A DNA stretch of 64,000 bases from Streptomyces sp. NRRL WC-3626 (lineage in GTDB: Bacteria > Actinomycetota > Actinomycetes > Streptomycetales > Streptomycetaceae). The notes under the pieces were generated by a model. That model was not told the DNA's origin, did not search any database, and worked only from the letters and a program-made list of their open reading frames with translations. A program made the translations under genes and the position numbers. Below are positions 35,034 through 43,135 of the stretch, piece by piece (the first letter of the stretch is position 1; the number at the start of each line of letters is the position of its first letter). The stretch lies in the NCBI RefSeq assembly GCF_000718785.1, contig NZ_JOCA01000003.1, positions 62,001 to 126,000 on the forward strand, in the 5' to 3' direction.

Positions 35034-35861
35034 TCACATACCGTCCATCGTCGCCCGCAGACCGGGCAGCAGCCAGTCCTGGAACGGCGCGAGCACGGCG
35101 AGTACGAGAAACGCGATGCCCACGCCCCGGGCGAGCAGCGGACCACGGGGCCACAGCTTCTCCACGAAGATCACCACGGCCAGCCCGGCCATCGCCGCCA
35201 CGTTCATCACCCCGAGCGGGACCAGGACGGTCATCAGTCCCGCGCAGCAGCCGACGCAGTAGGCGCCGTGGTGGACGCCCACCCGAAGGTCGCGGGCCGG
35301 CGACCGGAACCCGGCGTAGCGCACCAGGTGGCCCATGGGGTCGCGGCAGTGCCGCAGACAGACGTTCTTGAGCGGGCCGAGCTGATACAGGCCCGCGAGC
35401 AGGAAGGCCACGGCGCCGATCCAGCGTCCGGCTGTCGGACGGTCGTCCACCAGGTCGCCGGTGAGGGCCAGGGCCGCGTAGGCGAGCAGGCCGAAGGCGG
35501 TCCACACCAGCAGATAGCCGCCCACGAACTCGACGGTGCGCACGGTCCGCGTCCAGCCGGAGGACCGCCGGCCGATCCCACGCACCCACGTGAGGGCCAC
35601 CGGTGCCATGGACGGCAGCATCATGGCCGCCGTCATCGTCACCCACAGCAGCAGGAACAGCGGCAACGCCATCCCCATCGTGCCGGGACCCACCCCCATG
35701 CCCCGGGCCTGCCCGGCTGTCAGCACCCAGGCGGGTACCGCGACCAGGACGACCAGGAACCAGGCGGCGGCGAGATCCCGGGCCGGCAGCAGTCCTCCGC
35801 CCGGTCCGGTCGGCGCGGGCGGCCGGGCGGACGCGAGAGCGGAGATCCGGCTGTGGCACAT
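35034..35861 (-). CDS. DUF2182 integral membrane protein
   Basis: About 275 residues with seven to eight spans. ATG 35861 lies nine bases after AGGAG; ATG 35867 and GTG 35897 are alternatives. Family features are MTAAMMLPSMAPVALTWVRG, KNVCLRHCRDPMGHL and the Cys pair YCVGCCAGLMTVLVPLG. The conserved Cys and His residues suggest metal binding in the membrane. It is convergent with DUF1326, its frequent partner. Confidence 0.85.
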   Translation of the reverse strand: MCHSRISALASARPPAPTGPGGGLLPARDLAAAWFLVVLVAVPAWVLTAGQARGMGVGPGTMGMALPLFLLLWVTMTAAMMLPSMAPVALTWVRGIGRRSSGWTRTVRTVEFVGGYLLVWTAFGLLAYAALALTGDLVDDRPTAGRWIGAVAFLLAGLYQLGPLKNVCLRHCRDPMGHLVRYAGFRSPARDLRVGVHHGAYCVGCCAGLMTVLVPLGVMNVAAMAGLAVVIFVEKLWPRGPLLARGVGIAFLVLAVLAPFQDWLLPGLRATMDGM

Positions 35862-36000
35862 CGGCATGCACTCCTGCGGCTGGTTCCATGACAGCACTCA
35901 TCCCGTCGCGGCGCGACCGCGTACGGTGGCCCCGACCGGGTACGCCGGCGGAAGAGCACGACGCGAGCACCATGACGGACTCACCGCGGTCCCTGCCGCG

Positions 36001-36056
36001 TGCCTCGCCCTTCGGCTCACCGGATGCCGCGACCGCAGGCACCGGAACCGGCCGCG
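36001..36056 (+). repeat. Dispersed 56-base repeat (copy 1)
   Basis: CTGCCTCGCCCNTCGGCTCA, then CGGATGCCGCGACCGCAG and CACCGGAACCGGCC, match 42211-42266 with about four differences. It lies in the non-coding stretch between the DUF2182 gene and the GerMN lipoprotein gene. Confidence 0.6.
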
Positions 36057-36117
36057 CCCACCGGGGCGACCGTGGCCGGAAAGCCGGTTCCGGTCCCGCG
36101 CGGGGGCCGTCCGGTGG

Positions 36118-36705
36118 TCAGCGGGAGGGCTCCCACGGGGTCGGTGCTTCCGATTGCTGCTGCGCGGGGGACATGACGGGGCACGCGTGGTCCGACTGCG
36201 TCATCGTCCATCCGTCCCCGAGCACATGGAGGCTGTCGGACAAGGCGGAACGGGGCGCGGTGCCGCCGTCGGCTTCCGCGTGGTTCACCGTGCACGTCAG
36301 CTGGAGCATGGCCCGGCGGCTCAGCGGAACCGTCTTGCCGGGGAGCTGGACGAAGAGGATGCCGTCGGCGACCACCACTCGTGGCGCGTCCGTCAGGCGG
36401 GGCAGCTCCGTGGTGGCCGTCGCGGTCTCGTTCGCGGCCGGCCCCTCGAACAGCAGGTGGATGACGGCCTCGAGGTTCCCCACGTCGTCGATCCGGCGGG
36501 GATAGGGCGTCAGGTCCCCGTCGCGCAGGAAGAACAGGGAGACGGTGGCGGGCGGCGAGGGTGGTGCCGCGCTGGGGGAGAACATGCCGCTCGCCGGCGC
36601 ACCGGCCTCGATGACACCGGACGGGGGGACTCCGCACGCTGTGAGCGCGACCGCGGCCGCGGCCGTGAGCCCGGACAGCAGCGCCGCCGTCCGCGAGCCC
36701 TTCAC
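36118..36705 (-). CDS. GerMN-domain lipoprotein
   Basis: 195 residues from GTG 36705, which overlaps the kinase stop. A signal peptide ends in the lipobox LTAC, so Cys near residue 23 is lipidated. The GerMN-like domain starts with VSLFFLRDGDLTPYPRRI and VIHLLFEGPAANE and continues to VQLPGKTVPLSRRAMLQL. As third gene of a response regulator-kinase-lipoprotein operon it probably modulates the kinase from outside the membrane, as CseA does in the Streptomyces SigE system; the gene order here differs. Confidence 0.85.
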   Translation of the reverse strand: MKGSRTAALLSGLTAAAAVALTACGVPPSGVIEAGAPASGMFSPSAAPPSPPATVSLFFLRDGDLTPYPRRIDDVGNLEAVIHLLFEGPAANETATATTELPRLTDAPRVVVADGILFVQLPGKTVPLSRRAMLQLTCTVNHAEADGGTAPRSALSDSLHVLGDGWTMTQSDHACPVMSPAQQQSEAPTPWEPSR

Positions 36706-38258
36706 CGGGTGCTCCCGCCGCCGGCACCCGTGTCGGTGTCGGTGTCGTCGCGGTGCAGCGGGAGTTCGACGGTGAACACCGCACCGCCGCCCCGGGGCAG
36801 GTTCGCCGCCCGGATGCGGCCGCCGTGCAGGCGCACGTTCTCCGCCGTGATGGCCAGCCCCAGCCCGCTGCTCTCGCTCCTGGCCCGCGAGGTGCTCGCC
36901 TTGTAGAACCGCTCGAAGATGTGCGGCATGACCTCCTCGGCGATCCCCGGCCCGTTGTCGGTCACCTCGATGACGGCCCACGCCATGCCCGCCCCGTCCA
37001 CCCGTTCCCCCATGGTCAGCCGCACGGGCGGCTCTCCGTGCCGCAGCGCGTTGCCGATCAGATTGGCCGTCACCACGTCGAGCCTGCGCGGATCGACGCG
37101 CGCGCGGAGCTCGCCCGGTCCGGGCAGCCGGGTCTCCACCTGCTCCGGCCGCCACCGGGAGGCGACGGTGCGCCGTACGGACTCGGCCAGGTCGATCTCG
37201 TCCCGGTTGAGTTCGGCCGCCCCCGCGTCGAAACGGGAGATCTCCATCAGGTCGTTCACCAGTCCGCTCAGCCGGTTCGTTCCCTCGCTGATGAGCCGCA
37301 GCGCTTCACCGGTCTCCCCTTCCCCGTCCAGGTCCAGCACGTCGGTGACCGCCGACATCGCCGCAAGCGGCGTGCGCAGTTCGTGGGAGACGTCCGCCAC
37401 GAAGCGGCGCCCCTGGGCCTCCAGGCGGCGCAGCTCCCCTACGGTTCGCTCCAGTTCGGCCGCCGTCTCGTTGAAGGACTGGGAGAGGTCGGCCAGTTCG
37501 TCGGAGCCGGTGACGTCCAGCCGGACGTCGAGATGCCCCGCGGCCATCCGGCGCGTCGCCCGGCGCAGCGCCCGTACGGGACGCAGTACGCCGCTCGCGG
37601 CGAGCAGCGCCAGGACGACGGCGAGGCACAGGGCCACCAGGGTGGCCCGTTCGATGCCGTGGACCATGGCCTCGACGTACCCCTCTTCGGTGGTCTGCGG
37701 GACCTCCAGGTACATCACGAGCCCGGAGAGCCTGGTCTCCGGGCCCTCGCCCGAGGTGTACGTGACGGGCATGCCGACGACGAGACGAGGGCGCCCGTCG
37801 ACGTTCATCCGCTGGAACACCGCGACACGTCGGTCCCGGACGGACCGGAGCATTTCTGGGCTCGGCTCGACGAAACCGGGGCTCGGCGCATAGGCGCGGT
37901 GGCCGCCGTACGTGGCCATGATCCGCCAGCCCGACGAACGGTTCGCGTACAGCACCTGGTCCACCGCGAACTGGAGGTCCGACTGGTCCGGGGCAAGGGG
38001 GACGGAGGGCGCGACGGCGTCGACGCTCGTACGGAACCGGTTGATGACGGAGTCCTGGCTCTGCTGGAGCACCCCCGTGCGCGCCTCGCGGAAGGCGAGG
38101 GCTCCGGTGCCCAGGGAGCTGGCCATGGCCACCAGGACGAAGGACGTCAGCAGGCGGGGGCGCAGGCCGCGCAGGGGGAGCGGGATGCGCGCCAGTGCCG
38201 CCCGGAGGAACCACCGGGGGCCGGCGCCCGGTACGGCGGCGGACTTCCGGTCGCTCAT
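36702..38258 (-). CDS. Envelope-type sensor histidine kinase
   Basis: 518 residues from ATG 38258. There is one span near residue 40 (LLTSFVLVAMASSLGTGALA), a 150-residue extracellular sensor region, a second span, and a HAMP domain. HisKA follows with VSHELRTPLAAMS, then HATPase motifs NLIGNALRHG, VTDNGPGIAEE and SSGLGLAITAENV. It overlaps the response-regulator gene (ATGA) and the lipoprotein gene (GTGA). It resembles CseC-type kinases that sense cell-wall stress; the signal is inferred. Confidence 0.92.
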   Translation of the reverse strand: MSDRKSAAVPGAGPRWFLRAALARIPLPLRGLRPRLLTSFVLVAMASSLGTGALAFREARTGVLQQSQDSVINRFRTSVDAVAPSVPLAPDQSDLQFAVDQVLYANRSSGWRIMATYGGHRAYAPSPGFVEPSPEMLRSVRDRRVAVFQRMNVDGRPRLVVGMPVTYTSGEGPETRLSGLVMYLEVPQTTEEGYVEAMVHGIERATLVALCLAVVLALLAASGVLRPVRALRRATRRMAAGHLDVRLDVTGSDELADLSQSFNETAAELERTVGELRRLEAQGRRFVADVSHELRTPLAAMSAVTDVLDLDGEGETGEALRLISEGTNRLSGLVNDLMEISRFDAGAAELNRDEIDLAESVRRTVASRWRPEQVETRLPGPGELRARVDPRRLDVVTANLIGNALRHGEPPVRLTMGERVDGAGMAWAVIEVTDNGPGIAEEVMPHIFERFYKASTSRARSESSGLGLAITAENVRLHGGRIRAANLPRGGGAVFTVELPLHRDDTDTDTGAGGGSTR

Positions 38259-38941
38259 GAGGTGCCGAAGCGGTAACCGAATCCGCGTACGGTCTGCACG
38301 TAGCGGGGATTCCTGCCCTCGCCGAGCTTGTTGCGCAGTCGCTTCACACAGGCGTCCACGAGCCGTATGTCGCCGTGGTAGCTGTGCTCCCAGACCGCTT
38401 CCAGCAGCTGCTGGCGGCTGAACACCTGGCCGGGCTGGGCCGACAGGGTCAGCAGCAGCCGCAGTTCGGAGGGGGCGAGGGTGACGGGTTCGCCGCGGTG
38501 CGTCACCACGAGCCCGGCGCGGTCGACGACCAGTTCGCCGTGCGTCTCCGCCCGGGGGCGGGTGCCGTCCGGCAGCGACGCGTCCTGTCTGCGCAGTACG
38601 GCCCGTATCCGTGCGTCGAGCACCCGGGCCTGCACGGGCTTGACCACGTAGTCGTCCGCACCGGTCTCCAGTCCCACGACCACGTCGACGTCGTCCCCCC
38701 GGGCCGTCACCATGATGATCGGCACCTGGTCGCGGTCCCTGATCCGGCGGCACACGTCCAGGCCGGACATGCCGGGCAGCATGAGATCGAGGACGACGAC
38801 GTCCGGCCGGAAGGGGCGGAGCTGTTCCAGCCCCTCCTCCCCCGTTTCCACGGCGAGAACCTCATGCCCCTGGTGCCGCAGACCCAGTTGGACGGCCCTG
38901 CGGACATCCAGGTCGTCTTCGACGATCAGAACCCGTGGCAT
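38255..38941 (-). CDS. OmpR/CseB-type response regulator
   Basis: 228 residues. The receiver has VLIVEDDLDVRRAVQLGL, phospho-Asp in VVVLDLMLPGMSG, Thr in IIMVTARGDDVDV and Lys in DDYVVKPVQARVL. The winged-helix output domain ends VKRLRNKLGEGRNPRYVQTV, then RGFGYRFG. It is first gene of the regulator-kinase-lipoprotein operon. It is divergent from the DUF3152 gene, with 163 bases between the starts for both promoters. Confidence 0.93.
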   Translation of the reverse strand: MPRVLIVEDDLDVRRAVQLGLRHQGHEVLAVETGEEGLEQLRPFRPDVVVLDLMLPGMSGLDVCRRIRDRDQVPIIMVTARGDDVDVVVGLETGADDYVVKPVQARVLDARIRAVLRRQDASLPDGTRPRAETHGELVVDRAGLVVTHRGEPVTLAPSELRLLLTLSAQPGQVFSRQQLLEAVWEHSYHGDIRLVDACVKRLRNKLGEGRNPRYVQTVRGFGYRFGTS

Positions 38942-39104
38942 TTCGGCAGTGTAGGCAGACCGGACGAGGTGGCCGTCCCGGGGAAAGTCCCTCTCCGACC
39001 GCCGTTACACAACGATCACATGGGCCGGGAACGCGGGGCGTCGTTATCCTTCCGTGACGGTACCGGCTCATCGCGATCATCTGGGATCACCAGATTGAGC
39101 TGCC

Positions 39105-39995
39105 ATGCATTCGGCACGACAGCGGCGATCCGCATCCCCCACCGGCAGCACCGCGGCCGGTCACCGCGCCGGCCGCCGGCGCCCGTCCTCCCGTCGCCGG
39201 GGACGGCCGCGCCGCCGGGGCCGGAACCTGCTGACCAGCCTGCTGGTGACCGCCGGCCTGCTGGGTTCGGCGGCGTACTTGTTGCTGGAGGGCGGGCGGA
39301 GCGACGCGTCGGGCGGAGCGCCGCACCCGCGGCGCACGCACGACGCCCCCACTCCCACACCGCCCCCGTCCTCCTCCCCCTCGCAATCGCCCTCTCCCAG
39401 CGCGAGCCGGACCGAGATCGACGTTCCCCCGACGGGCAGCGGGACGTTCGTCACCGCGCAGGCCAGCGGGGAGAAGGTGGGCCGCGGCTCCCGCCCGGTG
39501 CGCTACGTCGTGGAGGTCGAGACCGGCCTCGACATCTCGCCGTCCCAGGCGGCGAACGAGATCGCCCGGATACTCGCCGCCCCGCGGGGCTGGACCCACG
39601 ACCCGGGCAACGCGTTCCAGCTGGTGGGCGCGGGATCGCCGCACGACATCACGATAAAGATCGCGACACCGGGGACGGCGGACGCCTTGTGCTGGGCCGG
39701 CATCCATCAGGACACCGGAGGCGAGTACAACTGCGAGGTTCCCGGAGGGGTGGTGGTGAACCTCAAGCGCTGGGTCGAGGGCTCGCCCACCTTCGACGGG
39801 CCGATCCACGACTACCGGGCGCTGATCATCAACCACGAGGTGGGGCACTTCCTCGGCCACTCGCACGTGACCTGCGGGGGCGCCGGGCAACTGGCCCCCG
39901 TGATGATGCAGCAGATCAAGGGCCTGCACGGGTGCGTCGCCAACGCCTGGCCCTACGACGAGGACGGTGACTTCGTCACCGGGCCGCCCGTATGA
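39105..39995 (+). CDS. DUF3152 membrane-anchored metalloprotease-like protein
   Basis: 296 residues. A very basic cytoplasmic start is followed by one span (LLTSLLVTAGLLGSAAYLLL), a Pro/Ser-rich linker and a DUF3152 domain. The zinc motif is NHEVGHFLGHSHVTC, an HExxHxxGHxH-like metzincin pattern with Val at x. Other conserved elements are CWAGIHQDTGGEYNCEVPGG and MMQQIKGLHGCVANAWPYDE. It faces the outside. It is divergent from the envelope two-component operon, a plausible regulator. Confidence 0.85.
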   Translation: MHSARQRRSASPTGSTAAGHRAGRRRPSSRRRGRPRRRGRNLLTSLLVTAGLLGSAAYLLLEGGRSDASGGAPHPRRTHDAPTPTPPPSSSPSQSPSPSASRTEIDVPPTGSGTFVTAQASGEKVGRGSRPVRYVVEVETGLDISPSQAANEIARILAAPRGWTHDPGNAFQLVGAGSPHDITIKIATPGTADALCWAGIHQDTGGEYNCEVPGGVVVNLKRWVEGSPTFDGPIHDYRALIINHEVGHFLGHSHVTCGGAGQLAPVMMQQIKGLHGCVANAWPYDEDGDFVTGPPV

Positions 39996-40271
39996 CCGGC
40001 GAGGGCTCCGCGGCCGGCGGTCACGGCGAACGGCCGTCACAGCCCGTTCCTGTACCGGCCCCGGGGCCATGAACTGTGTGCATCAAGCGGTCGTGCCGGG
40101 AACAGCGGGTGCGGGCGGCGCTGTTGCATCGACCGAGGCACCGGCGCCGCGGGCGGGGGACACAAGGACCACGAGGTCCTTCGTCCGCCCCATCAGGATC
40201 CGGGCCCCGGAGCTGCGGTACGCCCGCCGCGCCGCTTGGACCAGGACGTATCTCAGCAGGAGGACCGTTTC

Positions 40272-41105
40272 ATGACTGGCCGACCCTTGACGCTCATGGC
40301 AGTACACGCCCACCCCGACGACGAGGCCACGGGCACCGGAGGGGTCCTCGCGCGGTACGCGGCGGAAGGCATCCGCACGGTTCTCGTGACGTGTACCGAC
40401 GGCGGTTGCGGTGACGGACCGGGAGGTGTCAAGCCGGGCGACCCCGGGCACGATCCGGCCGCCGTCGCCCTGATGCGCCGCCAGGAACTCGAGGCGAGCT
40501 GTGACGTTCTGAAGGTCGGCGATCTGGAGACGCTGGACTACGCCGACTCCGGGATGATGGGCTGGCCCAGCAACGACTCCCCCGGGTCGTTCTGGCGGAC
40601 CCCGGTCGAGGAAGGCGCCGCCCGGCTCGCGGAACTCATGCGGCACTACCGACCCGATGTGGTCGTCACCTATGACGAGAACGGTTTCTACGGCCACCCC
40701 GACCACATCCAGGCCCACCGCATCACGATGGCGGCGCTGGAGATGACCGAGCTGACACCGAAGGTGTACTGGACCACGATGCCCCGCTCGGGAATGCGGC
40801 GGTTCGGCGAGATCATGCGCGAGTTCGGTGAGGACATGCCGGAGCCGGATCCCGCCGAGGCCGCCGCGCTGGCCGAGATCGGTCTCCCCGACGATGAGAT
40901 CACCACGTGGGTGGACACCACCGCCTTCAGCGGTCAGAAGTTCGACGCGCTGGCCGCGCACGCCAGTCAGGGCGAGAACATCTTCTTCCTCAAGATGGGC
41001 AAGGAGAGGTTCGGCGAGTTGATGGGCACGGAGACCTTCGTACGCGTCCAGGACACCACCGGCGCCCCCGTACCCGAGAACGATCTCTTCGCCGGACTGC
41101 GCTGA
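40272..41105 (+). CDS. PIG-L/LmbE-family N-deacetylase
   Basis: 277 residues from ATG 40272 (AGGAGGA nine bases upstream). Zinc ligands are in AVHAHPDDEATGTGG and YGHPDHIQAH, with the usual GCGDGP loop. Family members remove acetyl groups from GlcNAc-type substrates, including MshB and Mca in mycothiol metabolism. The long loop DSGMMGWPSNDSPGSFW resembles Mca/MshB-type proteins. It is the last gene before scar C. Confidence 0.88.
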   Translation: MTGRPLTLMAVHAHPDDEATGTGGVLARYAAEGIRTVLVTCTDGGCGDGPGGVKPGDPGHDPAAVALMRRQELEASCDVLKVGDLETLDYADSGMMGWPSNDSPGSFWRTPVEEGAARLAELMRHYRPDVVVTYDENGFYGHPDHIQAHRITMAALEMTELTPKVYWTTMPRSGMRRFGEIMREFGEDMPEPDPAEAAALAEIGLPDDEITTWVDTTAFSGQKFDALAAHASQGENIFFLKMGKERFGELMGTETFVRVQDTTGAPVPENDLFAGLR

Positions 41106-41423
41106 TCCACCCGCCCGACCGGCGGCCGGGAGATCCCCTGGCCGCCAACACCGCACGGCGCGATCGAGCGTGACACCCAGAGTCGCCGACCGTCGCGAGC
41201 GTTCCACCACGGTCGATCTCGGTGACCGGCCACTCGTATGCGACGCCACATCAACAGCCGCTCCCCGTACGAAGCATCCCCCTGTGCCGTTGCACCGTCG
41301 GCAACGCCGGCCTCTCCCTCCCGAGTTCCGTGACCTCCGCGTGCGGTGCGATCCGACCCACGGCCCCGCCGAGCACCAAGCATCCGCGCCGGCCAGAGCC
41401 ATGCAGCCCGCCCAGACGCCATC
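41106..41423. other. Intergenic region before scar C
   Basis: About 320 bases without a supportable gene. It occupies the place where attP-arm-like repeats lie before scars A and B, but I see only weak similarity. Confidence 0.4.
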
Positions 41424-41455
41424 GCTTCCCCAACTGAGAGCGCGAGCTCGATTCT
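41424..41455 (+). other. Decayed 3' tRNA-Gly(CCC) fragment: attachment-site remnant C
   Basis: GCTTCCC-CAA-CTGAGAGCGC followed by GAGCTCGATTCT aligns with remnants A and B at about 28 of 32 positions in the same orientation, preceded by a similar CGCCATC. The acceptor part is lost. Substitutions in the anticodon stem and T-loop make it the oldest of the three scars. Confidence 0.7.
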
Positions 41456-41464
41456 GGACCCGGG

Positions 41465-41908
41465 TCAGAGCGGGAGATCGTCGGGGAGCACCCGGAACGC
41501 CTTGTGGTGACCCAAGGGGCGTACGGCTCGGAAGTCACGTCGGTCGAGGGTGAGAATCGCGTCCGTGTCGTAGTCGGCGGCGAGCGCCACGTTGACCGCG
41601 TCAGCGAGGTCGAGGTCCAGCGCACGGTAGCGGATACGGACGGACTGGGCGGCGCCCAGGTGGTCCTCCGTGATCTCCGGCATGACGACACGGCCCCGGC
41701 CCATCCAGCGCCGAAGGTCGTCGACCGCACCCAGGGCGGCCTCCCTGCCCAGCTCACGCGTGGCGACGTGATCCAGTTCGGCCAGCAGCAGCGGGGACAT
41801 GACCAGAAGGCCGGCCGCCATGATCGTCTCGTTCGCCGCCCGGTGTTCCGGGTGAGCCGAGTCCAGGGCCGCCAGGAGGCCGGACGTATCGGCGATGACG
41901 ATGATCAC
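41465..41908 (-). CDS. vapC: VapC-type PIN-domain toxin
   Basis: 147 residues. PIN catalytic acids are visible: Asp in VIADTSGLLAALD, Glu in LLLAELDHVATREL, Asp in DLDLADAVNVALAADY and Asp in ILTLDRRDF. PIN toxins are Mg-dependent RNases that cut tRNA or rRNA. ATG 41908 overlaps the antitoxin stop, as usual for VapBC. It lies ten bases from tRNA scar C; toxin-antitoxin pairs often stabilise integrated elements. Confidence 0.9.
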   Translation of the reverse strand: MIIVIADTSGLLAALDSAHPEHRAANETIMAAGLLVMSPLLLAELDHVATRELGREAALGAVDDLRRWMGRGRVVMPEITEDHLGAAQSVRIRYRALDLDLADAVNVALAADYDTDAILTLDRRDFRAVRPLGHHKAFRVLPDDLPL

Positions 41909-42171
41909 GCGGCCGTTCCGGAATCCGGGTCGGCCTCACGGCGGACAGCGTCGGCGACCGTGTCACGGACCTCCGACCTGGAGGGCGTGCGGCCCTTCCC
42001 CTCGAAGGTGCGCGAGAACAGCGGCTCGTCCCAGACCCTGTTCGCCATGGCCGCGAGGTGGATGCCGTGGCGGATGATCTCGGCCTCGCTTATCCCCCGA
42101 CGCTTCGCGGCCTCCTTGATGATCGCCAGGTCTTCGGGGTCGGCGTAGACGTTCGTGCGCTTCATGGACAT
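41905..42171 (-). CDS. vapB: VapB-type ribbon-helix-helix antitoxin
   Basis: 88 residues from ATG 42171 (MSMKRTNVYADPEDLAII); ATG 42165 or 42189 are possible. The ribbon-helix-helix is KRTNVYADPEDLAIIKEAAK, then RGISEAEIIRHGIHLA. The acidic C-terminus should wrap the toxin. Antitoxin-toxin dimers normally repress their own promoter, and a duplicated GGTACATG lies at the start region. No clear ribosome site is seen, so leaderless translation is possible. Confidence 0.82.
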   Translation of the reverse strand: MSMKRTNVYADPEDLAIIKEAAKRRGISEAEIIRHGIHLAAMANRVWDEPLFSRTFEGKGRTPSRSEVRDTVADAVRREADPDSGTAA

Positions 42172-42194
42172 GTACCAAGAGTAGTCCATGTACC
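42169..42194 (-). promoter_or_regulatory. Direct repeat at the vapBC start (operator candidate)
   Basis: CATGTACC occurs at 42169-42176 and 42187-42194, exactly 18 bases apart in the same orientation. On the coding strand each is GGTACATG and includes one of the two candidate ATG starts. It fits autoregulation by VapB. Confidence 0.5.
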
Positions 42195-42210
42195 GAATTG
42201 ACACACGCGG

Positions 42211-42266
42211 CTGCCTCGCCCGTCGGCTCAACGGATGCCGCGACCGCAGACACCGGAACCGGCCTC
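42211..42266 (+). repeat. Dispersed 56-base repeat (copy 2)
   Basis: It matches 36001-36056 in the same orientation. It lies upstream of vapBC in a 280-base gap without other features, 6.2 kb from copy 1 and on the far side of scar C. Confidence 0.6.
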
Positions 42267-42451
42267 GCCCCCCAGAAGCAAGCCGGGGCGAGGGCCCGGC
42301 AGCCGTGCCACAGGACGCCCTCGGCTACCACAGCACTCGAGACCACGCGGGTCAGCGGTCGTCTGGCTCGCGCGAGTGCCGTCGTTCCCGGGCCGAGGGT
42401 GCGCGTCCGAATGAGTTGGCGCCCCTTCAGGGCGCATGCCGCCCGAGCCGC

Positions 42452-42889
42452 TCAGGCGGGCCAGGCGTCGGACATCACGAAGGACACCACCGTTCCTCCG
42501 GTGTGGCTGGGGCCGGCGTGCCAGGCGGCGGCGATGGAATCGACCAGGAGCAGTCCGCGTCCGTGCGCATCGTCCGCGTCCGGCCGGCGGAGGCGAACGT
42601 TTGCGGGAAAGCCGGGGTTGTGGACTTCGACGCGCAGCGAACTTCCTTCACGGAAGCACTCGACCCGGACGACCCACTCCGCGTCCGATCGTCCGTACAG
42701 AACGGCGTTGGTGACCAGCTCCGAGAGCATCAGCACGCAGTCGTCGACCGAACACGTCGGGCGGTAGGGGGCGATGAATCTACGGAACCAGCGCCTGGCC
42801 CGGGGGACGGACTCCGGAACCGGCTGCAACTCCATCATCCCGATCCGCGGTGACTCCGCACAGGCCCACCGGTCGACCACAAACGTCAT
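42452..42889 (-). CDS. ATP-binding anti-sigma-like serine kinase
   Basis: 145 residues from ATG 42889 (MTFVVDRWACAE). It is an HATPase_c_2/RsbW-like domain with N-box LSELVTNAVLYGRS, G1-like EVHNPGFPANVRLR and G2 HGRGLLLVDSIAAAWHAGP. Streptomyces has many such short proteins, usually regulatory and often beside an XRE or GntR gene. It is divergent from the GntR gene across 246 bases carrying TCTAGA boxes. Confidence 0.82.
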   Translation of the reverse strand: MTFVVDRWACAESPRIGMMELQPVPESVPRARRWFRRFIAPYRPTCSVDDCVLMLSELVTNAVLYGRSDAEWVVRVECFREGSSLRVEVHNPGFPANVRLRRPDADDAHGRGLLLVDSIAAAWHAGPSHTGGTVVSFVMSDAWPA

Positions 42890-43010
42890 CTGCGCCCCAC
42901 TTCCAGCCGTCGACAGTCGATCGGCACCTACAGCCCCAGGGACGGCGTCACCGTCACTCCGGCCTTCGAGGGAGGCGTCGAGCCCGGCACGCACACAGGG
43001 ACCGCAACCT

Positions 43011-43121
43011 CTCTAGACATCTAGGGTCCGGAATATCTCTAGAGATGTCAATCACCCACATGGGTCGGCTACACGCAGCGAGCAGGGACCGAACCTATGA
43101 CCTAAGGTGTCTAGAGATGCG
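43011..43121. promoter_or_regulatory. TCTAGA-centred operator boxes of the GntR regulator
   Basis: Three related sites: CTCTAGACATCTAG (43011), the perfect palindrome ATCTCTAGAGAT (43035-43046) and GTGTCTAGAGAT (43107-43118), the last 18 bases before the GntR ATG. TCTAGA is rare in such GC-rich DNA. The spacing covers the divergent promoters, suggesting that the regulator represses itself and the kinase-like gene. Confidence 0.65.
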
Positions 43122-43135
43122 AGGAGGGTTCTGGA

